Shown: positions 7,708 through 16,316 of the stretch, one piece after another
Position numbering within the stretch: position 1 is the first letter of the stretch
Layout: the number at the start of each line of letters is the position of its first letter
NCBI GenBank assembly: GCA_002314935.1
Contig: DCHW01000009.1
Location: forward strand, 16,025-45,273
DNA: 29,249 nt
Direction: 5' to 3'
DNA from: Clostridiales bacterium UBA1742
Lineage (GTDB): Bacteria > Bacillota > Clostridia > TANB77 > CAG-508
Position numbers and translations under genes: made by a program
Notes under the pieces: model-generated
What the model saw: the letters and a program-made list of their open reading frames with translations, nothing else
The model's database searches: none
What the model was told of the DNA's origin: nothing

Positions 7708-10700
7708 TTATTCAGTTACATTATCAGCTTGTTCATCTTCATCTGTGTTTATTTTTGTATTTTTGTATTGTGCCATTCCTGTTCCTGCTGGAATTAGTTT
7801 TCCTATAATAACATTTTCTTTTAATCCAATTAAGTTATCAACTTTTCCTTTTATTGCAGCTTCTGTTAAAACTCTTGTTGTTTCTTGGAATGATGCAGCA
7901 GATAAGAAACTTTCTGTTGCTAAAGAAGCTTTTGTAATTCCAAGTAATACTCTTCTTCCTGTTGCAGGTCTTAATCCTTCTGCTTCAACTCTTTTATTTT
8001 CTTCTTCAAACTCATAAATATCTACTAAAGATCCAGCAAACATATTTGTATCGCCATTATCTTCTACTTTTATTTTCTTTAACATTTGTCTTCCTATAAC
8101 TTCTATATGTTTATCATTGATATCAACACCTTGGTTTCTATATACTTTTTGAACTTCTGATGTTAAATAATCAAACACACCTTTTGGTCCTTTTATTTCC
8201 AAGATTTCACCTGGATTTATAGAACCTTCTGTTATTGGATCACCAGCTTTAATTTCGTCTCCATCTTTTACTTTTAATTTAGATCCAAAGCTTATTACAT
8301 ATGTTTTTGAATTTTCTTTGCTTGTAACTGTTACTTCTTTTCTCTTCTTAACTTCAGCAATTTTAACTTTACCATCTATTTCAGAAATTGTAGCTAATCC
8401 CTTTGGTTTTCTTGCTTCAAACAACTCTTCAACCCTAGGTAAACCTTGTGTTATATCTCCTCCAGCAACACCACCTGTATGGAATGTTCTCATTGTAAGC
8501 TGTGTACCAGGTTCACCAATTGATTGTGCAGCTATAATACCTACAGATTCTCCTATGTTAACTTCTTTTCTTGTTGCAAGACCCATACCATAACATTTAG
8601 CACATACTCCATGTTTTGTTCTACATTCTAATACAGAACGTACCATAACTTTTGTAATTCCTGCTCCAACAATTTTATCTGCTATATCTGGTGTTATTAA
8701 TGTTTCTGTATCAACAATTAGTTCGTTTGTTTCTGGATTTTTAATAGGATTTAAAGCATATCTTCCTACTAATCTTTCATGTAATTTTTCTATTATTTGA
8801 TTTCCATCTTTAATGTCTTCAATTTCAATTCCTTCTTCAGTTCCACAGTCATGTTCTCTTACAATTATATCTTGAGAAACATCAACTAATCTTCTTGTTA
8901 AGTAACCAGAGTCAGCTGTTCTTAAAGCTGTATCTGCTAAACCTTTTCTAGCACCATGTGAAGAAATAAAATATTCTAACGCATCTAATCCCTCTCTAAA
9001 GCATGATTTAATTGGTATTTCAACGGCTTTACCAGATGTATTGGCCATAAGTCCACGCATACCAGCAATTTGACGTAATTGGTTCATATTTCCGTCTTGC
9101 TCCAGATTGTGCCATCATATAAATTGGGTTTAAATTATCAAAATTATCTTTCATTGCATCTGTAACATCATTTGTTGCTTTTTCCCATATTTTTATAATA
9201 GAAGTATATCTTTCATCATTTGTTATTAAACCACGTTTAAATTGTTTTCCAATGTTTTCTACATCTTTTTCAGCATCTGATAAAATTTGTTTTTTTGCTT
9301 CTGGTACTGCAACATCATGTACAGACACTGTTATAGCACCTTTTGTAGAATATTTAAATCCTAATGCTTTTATATAGTCTAATAATTCTGCCGCTCTATT
9401 TAATCCATGTTTATCAATACATTTTGCAATAATAGTTCCTAAGTTCTTTTTCATAACTGGAAAATCAATTTCTAAGTTAAATAAATTATCTGGATTTGAT
9501 CTATCTACAAAACCTAAATCTTGTGGTATTCCTTCGTTATAAATAAGTCTTCCTACAGTAGTTTCTATTGCCTTTGTTACATATTCTTCATCTATTTTTT
9601 TAGTTAATCTTACTTTAACTTTTGCATGTAATCCTACATCTCCATTTTGATATGCAAGTAAAGCTTCATCTTTATCTTTAAAATACATGCCTTCACCTTG
9701 TTCAGCATCTATTTGCATTGTTAAATAATAACTTCCTAAAATCATATCTTGTGTTGGAACTGTAACTGGTTTTCCATCTTGTGGTTTTAATAAGTTATTA
9801 ACAGATAACATTAAATATCTTGCTTCAGCTTGTGCTTCTGGTGATAATGGAACGTGAACTGCCATTTGATCACCATCAAAGTCAGCGTTAAATGCTGTAC
9901 AAACTAATGGATGAAGTTTTATTGCTCTGCCTTCTACAAGTACTGGTTCAAATGCTTGTATACCAAGTCTATGTAGTGTAGGCGCACGGTTTAACATAAC
10001 TGGATGATCTGCAATAACCTCTTCTAAAATATCCCAAACTTCTGGTCTTAATTTTTCTACCATTCTTTTTGCATTTTTAATATTATGTGCCAATCCTCTT
10101 CCAACTAATTCTTTCATAACAAATGGTTTAAACAACTCCACTGCCATTTCTTTTGGAAGACCACATTGATATATTTTTAATTCTGGTCCAACAACTATAA
10201 CAGAACGTCCTGAATAGTCAACACGTTTTCCTAACAAGTTTTGACGGAAACGTCCTTGTTTTCCTTTTAACATATCTGATAAAGATTTTAATGGTCTATT
10301 TCCAGCTCCTGTAACAGGTCTACCACGTCTACCATTATCTATTAATGCATCTACTGATTCTTGTAACATTCTTTTTTCATTTCTTACAATTATTTCTGGT
10401 GCACCTAATTCTAATAATCTTTTTAATCTGTTATTTCTGTTTATTACTCTTCTATATAAGTCATTTAAATCTGATGTTGCAAAACGTCCACCATCTAATT
10501 GAACCATTGGTCTTATTTCTGGTGGTATAACAGGAATTACATTCATAACCATCCATTCAGGTTTGTTTTCAGATATTCTAAAGCTTTCTACTGTATCTAA
10601 TCTTTTTACTAATTTTGCCTTTTTTTGCTCACTTGAACGTTCTAATTCCTTTTTTAATTGTACAGATAGTTTTTCTACATCAACTTCTTTTAATAATGTT

Positions 10701-11248
10701 TTAATTGCTTCTGCTCCCATTTTAGCAACAAAACTACCTTTTCCATATTTTTCTTCTGCTTCTCTATATTCTTTTTCAGTTAATATTTGACATTTTGTTA
10801 AATCAGATGTTCCTTTATCAATAACAATATATGATGCAAAATATATAACTTTTTCTAAGCTTCTAGGTGAAATATCTAATATTAAAGCTATTCTACTTGG
10901 AATTCCTTTAAAATACCAAATATGTGCTACAGGAGCTGCTAATTCAATATGTCCCATTCTTTCACGTCTAACTTTAGATTTTGTAACTTCAACTCCACAT
11001 CTATCGCAAATTATACCTTTATATCTTACTCTTTTATATTTACCACAATGGCATTCCCAATCTTTTGTAGGTCCAAATATTTTTTCACAAAATAATCCAT
11101 CTTTTTCTGGCTTTAATGTTCTGTAATTAATAGTCTCTGGTTTTTTAACTTCTCCTTTTGACCATTCTCTTATTTTTTCATCAGAAGCAAGTCCTATTTT
11201 TATTTTGTCAAAAATTTCTAATTCGTCTTTATTTTGATCGTTTTCCAT
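7708..11248 (-). CDS. rpoC: RNA polymerase beta' subunit, interrupted by a +1 frameshift at a CGG codon
   Basis: Catalytic subunit of RNA polymerase. The zero frame runs from ATG 11248 (after AAAGGGAGG) and contains the N-terminal zinc ribbon CHCGKYKRVRYKGIICDRCG (about residues 61-80). It also holds the Mg-binding NADFDGD (454-460) and the trigger SGAR, then hits CGG at 9094-9092 after residue 718. It continues out of frame for about 21 residues and stops. The +1 frame resumes exactly at GNMNQLRQIAGMRGLMA and holds the bridge helix and trigger-loop region (REGLDALEYFISSHGARKG, GYLTRRLVDV) to a normal C-terminus. Removing one C gives an uninterrupted protein of 1,179 residues, the usual length. 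The gene appears single-copy here and is essential in all bacteria, so it must be made whole, be mis-sequenced, or work as two parts. Its junction falls in the conserved segment just before the bridge helix. Confidence 0.95.
9089..9097 (-). other. Candidate +1 recoding site in rpoC (AGA CGG AAA)
   Basis: In the zero frame the ribosome meets AGA (Arg 718), then CGG, then AAA. Skipping the C at 9094 gives AGA-GGA-AAT, that is R-G-N, which restores the nearly universal SGARGN segment. The context GACGGAA is identical to that of the transpeptidase site at 15939-15947. No homopolymer is involved. P-site re-pairing after a +1 slip would be poor (AGA to GAC), so A-site decoding of the overlapping GGA, or quadruplet decoding of CGGA, fits better. 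Confidence 0.6.
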
Positions 11249-11301
11249 TAAAAATTTTCCTCCCTTTAATTTTGAAAAATTTTTTAATTTATGAATTTTT
11301 T

Positions 11302-11343
11302 GTAGAGTATAGTTCTTTTTATAAATTTAAGAACTATCTCTAC
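11302..11343 (-). other. Strong hairpin in the rpoB-rpoC intercistronic region
   Basis: Arms 11302-11317 and 11329-11343 pair over 14 positions (GTAGAG/CTCTAC and AGTTCTT-type inner stem) with a one-base asymmetry and an 11-nt loop. No T-run follows on the minus strand, so it is not a classical terminator. It may be an RNase processing site or stabilise the rpoC message. The rest of the 237-nt gap between rpoB and rpoC shows no gene and no convincing promoter. Confidence 0.6.
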
Positions 11344-11485
11344 CTTATATTTTCATAAATTTATTTAACAATATTCATTAAAACTAAACATACATCGCTC
11401 GAACAAATTATATTAGTAATTTAATTTTATATATTGTTATTATTCAATTATTTTCAGTGTGGTTTGCACAAATTTATTGTACTTT

Positions 11486-14400
11486 TTATTCATCAATCAT
11501 ATCATCATTTAAGATATCATCTTCTGATAAATCTTCCATCATTTCACTTTCTGCAAGTTCAAATTGTTCTTCTATTTCGTCATCGTTAAATTCTTCTTCA
11601 ATAAATTCATTATCTAATTCGCCTTCATCAACAATTGCTTCTTCTGGAATAACTTTTTTTAGTTCATCCATGTTAAATTCAACACCTTCATCAATGTTTT
11701 CTTTAAGTTCTAATTCTCTATCATCTTCTGAATATAAACGAACATCCAATCCTAAACTTTGTAATTCTTTTATTAAAACTTTAAAGCTTTCTGGAACTCC
11801 TGGTTCAGGAACGTTTTCTCCTTTAACGATTGCTTCGTATGTTTTTACTCTTCCTACAACATCATCTGATTTAATTGTTAATATTTCTTGTAATGTATAT
11901 GCTGCACCATATGCTTCTAATGCCCAAACTTCCATTTCTCCAAAACGTTGTCCACCAAATTGAGCTTTACCTCCTAAAGGTTGTTGTGTTACTAAAGAGT
12001 ATGGTCCTGTTGAACGAGCATGTATTTTGTCATCAACTAAGTGGTGAAGTTTTAACATGTACATTACACCAACTGTAATTGGCTTATCAAATGGTTCACC
12101 AGTTCTTCCATCATATAAAATTGTTTTTCCATCTTCTGATAATCCAGATTTTTTCAACATTTCTACGATGTCTTCCTCAGTAGCACCATCAAATACAGGA
12201 GTTGCTACCTTCATTCCAAGTAATCTTGCAGCTGCTCCTAAATGTACTTCTAAAACTTGGCCTAAGTTCATACGAGAAGGTACACCTAATGGGTTTAGAA
12301 CAACATCAACAGGTGTTCCATCTGGCATAAATGGCATATCTTCTACTGGTAAAATTCTTGAGATAACACCTTTGTTACCATGACGTCCAGCCATTTTATC
12401 TCCTACTGATATTTTTCTTTTTTGAGCTATATATACTCTTATTACTTTATTTACTCCAGGAGCTAATTCATCTGAATTTTCTCTTGTATACACTTTTACA
12501 TCAACAATTGTTCCAGCTTCTCCGTGTGGTACTCTTAATGAAGTATCACGAACTTCTCTAGCTTTTTCACCAAATATTGCTCTTAACAATCTTTCTTCTG
12601 CTGATAATTCTGTTTCTCCTTTTGGAGTAACCTTTCCAACTAATATATCTCCAGGTCTTACTTCAGCACCAATTCTTATAATTCCATTTTCATCTAGATC
12701 TTTTAATCCATCTTCACCAACATTTGGAATATCATTTGTTATTTCTTCTGCCCCAAGTTTTGTATCACGGCATTCACAGTCATATTCTTCAATATGTATT
12801 GATGTGTAAACATCTTCTTTAACTAATCTTTCACTTAATAAAATAGCATCCTCGTAATTATATCCTTCCCAAGTTGTAAATGCTATTAAAACATTTTTAC
12901 CAAGTGCCATTTCTCCATTTTGTGTTGAAGGTCCATCAGCTATAACATCTCCAGCTTTAACTTTTTCACCTTTAACAACTATAGGATGTTGATTTATACA
13001 TGTTCCACCATTTGTTCTTTTAAATTTACGTAGTTTGTATGTGTCTATACCATCCTTTGTTTTAATTGTAATATCATCACCTGTAACTCTTTCAACAATA
13101 CCACCTTCTTTAGCTAATACTGTTATTCCAGAATCTTTTGCAGCTTTATATTCTATACCTGTTCCAACTATTGGAGAATCTGTAATCATAAGTGGAACTG
13201 CTTGACGTTGCATGTTTGCACCCATTAATGCACGGTTAGCATCATCATGCTCTAAGAAAGGAATCATTGCTGCTCCAACAGAAACTAATTGTTTTGGAGA
13301 AACATCAATAAAATCAACTTTTTCAGCTTCAACTTCTGTTACTTCATCCAAATATCTAACTCTTATCATTTTATTTACAAAATGTCCATCTTCAGTCATT
13401 GGTTCTGTTGCTTGAGCAATTATGTATTCATCTTCTTCATCTGCTGTCATATATTTAACTTCATCTGTTACTTTGTGTGTTTTAGGATCTATTTTTCTAT
13501 ATGGTGTTTCTACAAATCCATATTCATTTATAATAGCAAATGTTGAAAGTGCAGAAATTAATCCAATATTTGGTCCTTCTGGAGATTCTATTGGACATAA
13601 TCTACCATAATGTGTATAATGAACGTCACGAACCTCAAATCCTGCTCTTTCTCTTGATAAACCACCAGGTCCTAATGCAGAAATTCTTCTTTTATGTGTT
13701 AATTCTGAAAGTGGATTTGTTTGATCCATAAATTGAGATAATTGTGAACTTCCAAAGAATTCTCTAATTGATGATGTAATTGGTTTTGTATTAATCAATG
13801 TTTGTGGTGTTACAACATCTAAATCTTGAATTGTCATTCTCTCACGAACAACTCTTTCTAATCTTGTTAAACCAATTCTAAATTGATTTTGTAATAATTC
13901 ACCTACACATCTTATACGTCTATTTCCTAAGTGATCAATATCATCTGTTCTTCCTAATCCATATTGTAAGTTTAATAAATAGTTAATAGAAGCTATCATA
14001 TCTTCTGTAACAATATGTTTTGGTACTAATTCTTCTTCTCTTTCTGCAATTACTTTTTCTAAATCCTTTTCAGCTGTATTTTCTAAAATATTTTTTAATA
14101 CTTCATAATTTACTAATTCTTTTATATTTACTTTTTTTAGATCAACAAATTCATGAATATCAACAGTTCCATTTCCTATAACTCTAACTTTTTTATCATT
14201 AATTTTTAAATCAACTATGTTAATTCCAGAATTTTGTATTTTATTTGCAGCTTCTTTAGAAATAACTGTATCTTTTTCAACGATTATTTCACCTGTTTCG
14301 CTATTTAAAATATCATTATATGCAACATTATTTACAATTCTTGAAGCTAAATTTAATTTTTTATTAAATTTATATCTACCAACTTTTGCTAAATCATATC

Positions 14401-15187
14401 TTCTTGGATCAAAGAATAAATTGTTAAACAAATTTCTTGCAGCGTCTACAGTTGGAAGTTCTCCTGGTCTTAATTTTTTATAAATTTCAACTATTGCTTC
14501 TTCACTTGTTTTAACTGTATCTTTTGCTATTGTTGCTAATATTTTTTCATCTTCTCCAAATACATTTATAATTTGTTCATCTGAAACTAGTCCTATTGCT
14601 CTTAATAAAACTGTAACTGGTAATTTTCTTGTTCTATCAATTCTTACATAAAATACATCATTACCATCTGTTTCATATTCAAGCCATGCGCCTCTAACTG
14701 GCATAACCGTAGAAGTATAAAGTTTTTTACCTGTTTTATCATAATCAGATTCATAATAACATCCAGGTGATCTTACTAACTGGCTTACAACAACTCTCTC
14801 TGCACCATTAATAACGAATGTTCCGCTATCTGTCATTAATGGGAAATCTCCTAAATAAATTTCTTGCTCCTTGATTTCACCAGTTTCACGATTAATAAGT
14901 CTAACTTTTACATGTAATCTTGTTGAATATGTAGCATCTCTTTCTTTTGCTTCTTCTAAAGAATATTTAGTTTCTTTTTCCATATAATAATCAAAGAATT
15001 CAAGAACTAAATTTCCAGAATAATCAATAATAGGAGATATATCTTTTAATACCTCACCTAATCCTTCTTTTACAAACCAATTATAAGAATCTTTTTGTAC
15101 TTGAATTAAGTTTGGAATATCGATAAAATCTCCTATTTTTGCAAATGTTTTTCTTGTAGTTTTTTCGTACTTTAGGTCTTTTAACAA
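11486..15187 (-). CDS. rpoB: RNA polymerase beta subunit
   Basis: The 1,233-residue catalytic partner of beta'. Typical segments include the rifampicin region GSSQLSQFMDQTNPLSELTH with KRRISALGPGGLSRERAGFE following (about residues 475-515). Others are SPEGPNIGLI, the switch region GYNYEDAILLSERL, and KRKISVGDKMAGRHGNKGVIS (both in the C-terminal half). The C-terminus extends into an acidic tail rich in E and D (about the last 60 residues). The start is TTG (15185-15187) 9 nt after GAGGAG; no ATG is available. It is preceded by a long leader and a strong promoter (15400-15429). Unlike in most Bacillota, no rplJ-rplL lies upstream; the neighbour is an L,D-transpeptidase. Confidence 0.98.
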   Translation of the reverse strand: MLKDLKYEKTTRKTFAKIGDFIDIPNLIQVQKDSYNWFVKEGLGEVLKDISPIIDYSGNLVLEFFDYYMEKETKYSLEEAKERDATYSTRLHVKVRLINRETGEIKEQEIYLGDFPLMTDSGTFVINGAERVVVSQLVRSPGCYYESDYDKTGKKLYTSTVMPVRGAWLEYETDGNDVFYVRIDRTRKLPVTVLLRAIGLVSDEQIINVFGEDEKILATIAKDTVKTSEEAIVEIYKKLRPGELPTVDAARNLFNNLFFDPRRYDLAKVGRYKFNKKLNLASRIVNNVAYNDILNSETGEIIVEKDTVISKEAANKIQNSGINIVDLKINDKKVRVIGNGTVDIHEFVDLKKVNIKELVNYEVLKNILENTAEKDLEKVIAEREEELVPKHIVTEDMIASINYLLNLQYGLGRTDDIDHLGNRRIRCVGELLQNQFRIGLTRLERVVRERMTIQDLDVVTPQTLINTKPITSSIREFFGSSQLSQFMDQTNPLSELTHKRRISALGPGGLSRERAGFEVRDVHYTHYGRLCPIESPEGPNIGLISALSTFAIINEYGFVETPYRKIDPKTHKVTDEVKYMTADEEDEYIIAQATEPMTEDGHFVNKMIRVRYLDEVTEVEAEKVDFIDVSPKQLVSVGAAMIPFLEHDDANRALMGANMQRQAVPLMITDSPIVGTGIEYKAAKDSGITVLAKEGGIVERVTGDDITIKTKDGIDTYKLRKFKRTNGGTCINQHPIVVKGEKVKAGDVIADGPSTQNGEMALGKNVLIAFTTWEGYNYEDAILLSERLVKEDVYTSIHIEEYDCECRDTKLGAEEITNDIPNVGEDGLKDLDENGIIRIGAEVRPGDILVGKVTPKGETELSAEERLLRAIFGEKAREVRDTSLRVPHGEAGTIVDVKVYTRENSDELAPGVNKVIRVYIAQKRKISVGDKMAGRHGNKGVISRILPVEDMPFMPDGTPVDVVLNPLGVPSRMNLGQVLEVHLGAAARLLGMKVATPVFDGATEEDIVEMLKKSGLSEDGKTILYDGRTGEPFDKPITVGVMYMLKLHHLVDDKIHARSTGPYSLVTQQPLGGKAQFGGQRFGEMEVWALEAYGAAYTLQEILTIKSDDVVGRVKTYEAIVKGENVPEPGVPESFKVLIKELQSLGLDVRLYSEDDRELELKENIDEGVEFNMDELKKVIPEEAIVDEGELDNEFIEEEFNDDEIEEQFELAESEMMEDLSEDDILNDDMIDE

Positions 15188-15393
15188 AATAAATCAACTC
15201 CTCATTTTTAATGATTTTTTTGAGCAGATATATTTATTAAAATTAAATAAAGCCCCTCTTAATATATTAATGTATTATAAACTCAAATCCGTACTGCCCT
15301 AAATCGTTTTTGAATTTATAACCTAATTTAATATCTAATTCTTCCTTATTTAATTATAAAAATAACAATTTTCTCCTATTTTAAACTATAGGC
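15188..15393 (-). promoter_or_regulatory. Long rpoB leader with a short open frame
   Basis: From the predicted start near 15393 to the TTG of rpoB the leader is about 205 nt. It contains a small hairpin CCTAT/ATAGG near its 5' end. It also contains an open frame of 28 codons at 15267-15353 that reads protein-like (ending GQYGFEFIIH and TAA) but has no ATG, GTG or TTG start. The same frame begins upstream at a TTG with AGGAG but is closed after four codons by TAA. It may be a structured attenuation region, possibly answering to ribosomal protein or polymerase level. The rest of the gene-free stretch (15430-15529) shows nothing definite. Confidence 0.4.
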
Positions 15394-15399
15394 TTAAAT

Positions 15400-15429
15400 A
15401 TGATATCATAGTTTTCAACTGCTTGTCAA
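15400..15429 (-). promoter_or_regulatory. Strong promoter of rpoBC
   Basis: Minus-strand consensus TTGACA (15424-15429), 18-bp spacer, TATCAT (15400-15405, 5 of 6). Confidence 0.8.
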
Positions 15430-15529
15430 TATTTTATGTATCATTTTTTCCATTTTTTTCTTATTGTATTTTATGTTTTTTTACAATCCTTGTAGCCCAT
15501 ATGATTGGAGTTTCTATTTTATTTTTTTA

Positions 15530-16205
15530 TTATTCAATTAATTCAAAACCCATATGCTGCTGTATTTCTATATCTATAATTTTTCTTTCATATAAATTAT
15601 TTTTACAGCAATATTCTTTTATTGCTTCCTCTGTTTTTACTCCAAATTTACCATTTGGTTCATCATTAAAAAATCCCAATTTTTTAAGTCTTTTCTGAAT
15701 CTCAAAAACATCTGCTCCATACATTCCTGATTTAAGTTCTCTAAATCCATTTCCAAAACTTCCATATGGACCATCCATAATTGTAACTTTTGTTCCAACT
15801 GGTACAATGCTATACAGTTCTGCTACATCATTATTTTCCATTCTTATACACCCATGAGAACTTGCCCATCCAATTGAAGCATTATCAAGTGTTCCGTGAA
15901 TTCCAAATTGTCCCCACGGAACATTAAGTCCCATCCAGCTTCCGTCCAAATCCTTCTCCCCATTTTGCTTTTTTAACTATTTTCCATGTTCCAATTGGTG
16001 ATGGAGTATCCCATTTTCCTCCTGAACATCTATAAATTTTTATTAATTTATCATTTTCAAATAAATACAATTGGGATTCTTCAACATCAACTAAAATTTT
16101 ATATTCACCATTATTTAACGCCTTTACAATTCCTTCATGTTTTATACAAAACATTGTAACTAGGCATATTAATATAAATATAATTAAAATATATATTTTT
16201 TTCAT
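15530..16205 (-). CDS. L,D-transpeptidase (YkuD) with peptidoglycan-binding domain, interrupted by a +1 frameshift at a CGG codon
   Basis: Cross-links peptidoglycan 3-3 or modifies it outside the membrane. Once the frame is restored the protein is 224 residues: an N-terminal signal anchor (about 3-22), then a YkuD domain opening with KILVDVEESQLYLFENDKLI. That domain carries the catalytic SSHGCIRM (Cys 119), and a C-terminal PG_binding_1 repeat follows (about 155-200, GADVFEIQKRLKKLGFF). The zero frame reaches Gly 87, then CGG (15944-15942), and stops six codons later. Skipping the C yields GFG-G-SWMGLNVPWG, the normal family sequence. Without the shift the product lacks the active site. No Shine-Dalgarno is visible before ATG 16205; TATAAT directly abuts the ATG, so the start context is odd. 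A recent pseudogene is the alternative. Confidence 0.88.
15939..15947 (-). other. Candidate +1 recoding site in the L,D-transpeptidase (GGA CGG AAG)
   Basis: Zero frame GGA (Gly 87), CGG, AAG. Skipping the C at 15944 gives GGA-GGA-AGC (G-G-S), leading straight into the conserved WMGLNVPWG. It shares the heptamer GACGGAA with the rpoC site. A purine-rich GGGGAGAAGGA lies just upstream and could act as an internal Shine-Dalgarno stimulator as in the prfB frameshift, but it also encodes conserved WGEG, so this is weak. Confidence 0.55.
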
Positions 16206-16266
16206 ATTATAATCTTATTAACTTTTAATAAATAAATGCAAAATTTAAATTGCAAACTATTTTACA

Positions 16267-16310
16267 ATAATCAAAAAACTGCCAAAAGTTTTGGCAGTTT
16301 CTTGATTATA
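16267..16310 (-). terminator. Terminator of the hydrogenase operon
   Basis: The near-perfect palindrome AAACTGCCAAAA/TTTTGGCAGTTT (16276-16287 with 16289-16300) is extended by an outer TAATCAA/TTGATTA stem. It lies 7 nt beyond the hydA stop and is followed by T-rich sequence on the minus strand. Confidence 0.85.
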
Positions 16311-16316
16311 TTTTAC

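Noticed and set aside
9029..9087. rpoC as two naturally split subunits, as in cyanobacteria
   Set aside because: The two frames overlap and together give the exact normal length. The break lies inside a conserved segment, and the ATG of the second part has no proper ribosome binding site. Internal initiation cannot be excluded but explains the shared CGG less well.
11457..11963. Plus-strand open frame opposite the rpoB C-terminus
   Set aside because: Its Ser-rich composition is the antisense image of the acidic rpoB tail, and it has no ribosome binding site. Other long plus-strand frames over minus-strand genes were dismissed in the same way.
15530..15949. The transpeptidase second half as a separate gene starting at TTG 15949
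   Set aside because: It would start inside the conserved domain, lacks the signal peptide needed for an exported enzyme, and overlaps the first half at the shared GACGGAA.
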